The notes under the pieces: generated by a model
What the model saw: the letters and a program-made list of their open reading frames with translations, nothing else
What the model was told of the DNA's origin: nothing
The model's database searches: none
Assembly: GCA_965216845.1 (NCBI GenBank)
Contig: OZ244200.1
Span: 2,418,001-2,482,000, forward strand
DNA: 64,000 nt
Direction of reading: 5' to 3'
DNA from: Panacagrimonas sp965216845
Lineage (GTDB): Bacteria > Pseudomonadota > Gammaproteobacteria > Nevskiales > Nevskiaceae
Shown here: positions 63,329 to 64,000 of the stretch, piece after piece
How the letters are laid out: the number at the start of each line of letters is the position of its first letter
Position numbering within the stretch: the first letter of the stretch is position 1
Made by a program: the position numbers and the translations under genes

Positions 63329-64000
63329 ATGGAAAACGTCTTTGCCGCAGCTCAGGCAATCTATACCGACGAACAGCGCATGCTGTTGGAGAATTTCCGT
63401 CGCATGGCCGAGTCCGAGCTTGCGCCCCTTGCCGACCGGCACGAGGCGCTCGGCCATCCGCCCGACGCCGCAGCGCTGAAGGGTCTGTTTGCCAGGGTCG
63501 AAGAGTTTGGCCTGATCAGCGGCCTGATTCCCGAGGCCGACGGCGGCGCCGACATTGACCGCATGAGCTACGGCATCCTCTACGAGGAACTGGCGCGCGT
63601 CTGGCCGGATCTCGCAATCGCTGTTCTGATCCAGGGCCATGCCGCGTTCTGCCTCAGCCTTTTGGGCAACCCGGCACAGAAGGAAATCTATCTGGCGCCG
63701 CTGCTGCGCAGCGAACGTATCGCCTGCACTTGCATTTCCGAGCCGGACGTCGGCTCGAACGTGCGTGAAGTCAAGTGTCGGGCCGAGCGCGAAGGCGACA
63801 AGATCTTCGTCAGCGGTCAGAAACTGTGGATCTCCAATGGTGCGCAGTCAGATTTCGCGGTCGTCGTCTGCAATCTGGACGACGGAATCTCGATGGTGAT
63901 CGTCGACCGCCAGACCGGCAACTACCAAAGCCGCGAGCTGCGCAAGCTGGGCCTGATGGGCGCCTCGACCTGCGAGCTTTTCTTTGATCGCGCCGAAACC
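63329..64000 (+). CDS. Acyl-CoA dehydrogenase (3' end beyond window)
   Basis: The visible 224 residues show the N-terminal and middle domains of an acyl-CoA dehydrogenase: CTCISEPDVGSNVREVK and SGQKLWISNGAQSDF, followed by the start of the beta domain. ACAGGAGATC precedes the ATG. The catalytic C-terminal domain lies outside the window, so subtype cannot be judged. It is the tenth acyl-CoA dehydrogenase here. Confidence 0.86.
   Translation, partial: MENVFAAAQAIYTDEQRMLLENFRRMAESELAPLADRHEALGHPPDAAALKGLFARVEEFGLISGLIPEADGGADIDRMSYGILYEELARVWPDLAIAVLIQGHAAFCLSLLGNPAQKEIYLAPLLRSERIACTCISEPDVGSNVREVKCRAEREGDKIFVSGQKLWISNGAQSDFAVVVCNLDDGISMVIVDRQTGNYQSRELRKLGLMGASTCELFFDRAET

Overview
The window is a high-GC, gene-dense bacterial chromosome segment from what looks like an aerobic hydrocarbon-degrading gammaproteobacterium. 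Two CYP153 alkane hydroxylases, a copper membrane monooxygenase cluster and ten acyl-CoA dehydrogenases would suit Nevskiales/Solimonadaceae-like bacteria; that placement is inference from gene content, since no rRNA or housekeeping marker is present. I saw no tRNA, rRNA, CRISPR, insertion sequence or phage gene. Almost everything is hydrocarbon or isoprenoid oxidation, CoA-dependent beta-oxidation, copper handling and regulation.

Layout. 1-9.5 kb: forward operon with a Baeyer-Villiger monooxygenase, three acyl-CoA dehydrogenases, an acyl-CoA ligase resembling cyclohexanecarboxylate-CoA ligases, a CoA transferase, a hotdog enzyme and a crotonase; it suits alicyclic or ketone substrates. 9.6-13.5 kb: reverse operon xmoC-xmoA-xmoB-xmoD-like encoding a copper membrane monooxygenase of the methane/ammonia monooxygenase superfamily, preceded by a possible 53-residue leader gene and a promoter/operator shared with a divergent TetR gene. 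14.4-16.1 kb: reverse glutaryl-CoA dehydrogenase and MaoC genes. 16.4-29 kb: forward operon with an HMG-CoA-synthase-like protein, two thiolase-fold proteins, DUF35, acyl-CoA dehydrogenases, thioesterase, AtuA-like protein and an acyl-CoA carboxylase whose alpha subunit is split in two genes; it resembles acyclic-terpene (Atu)/leucine-type pathways.

29-38.3 kb (reverse): EthA-like monooxygenase, RND efflux pump, and a copper group (cupredoxin, His-rich membrane-anchored protein, multicopper oxidase). 38.6-44.7 kb: CYP153 + ferredoxin, an AraC regulator, a second ferredoxin + CYP153, a small ORF and a Rieske ferredoxin. 44.7-48.5 kb: CoA transferase, MmgE/PrpD and CitE-like lyase, resembling C5-dicarboxylate (itaconate/citramalate) degradation. 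48.6-53.7 kb: OmpA-like protein, PQQ/haem alcohol dehydrogenase and aldehyde dehydrogenase. 53.8-64 kb: SCP-x thiolase, two-part hydratase, SDR, methyltransferase, hydrolase and four more acyl-CoA dehydrogenases, the last running off the window.

Working model (inference): CYP153 and perhaps the copper monooxygenase hydroxylate alkanes; the PQQ alcohol dehydrogenase and aldehyde dehydrogenase make acids; ligases and CoA transferases activate them; the beta-oxidation sets and the carboxylase branch degrade straight, branched and cyclic acyl-CoAs. The most unusual items are the hydrocarbon-type CuMMO cluster, the Cys-less HMG-CoA-synthase-like and thiolase-like proteins beside DUF35 modules, the split carboxylase alpha subunit, and a shared palindromic operator (CTAAC-N4-GTTAG) 28 kb apart.
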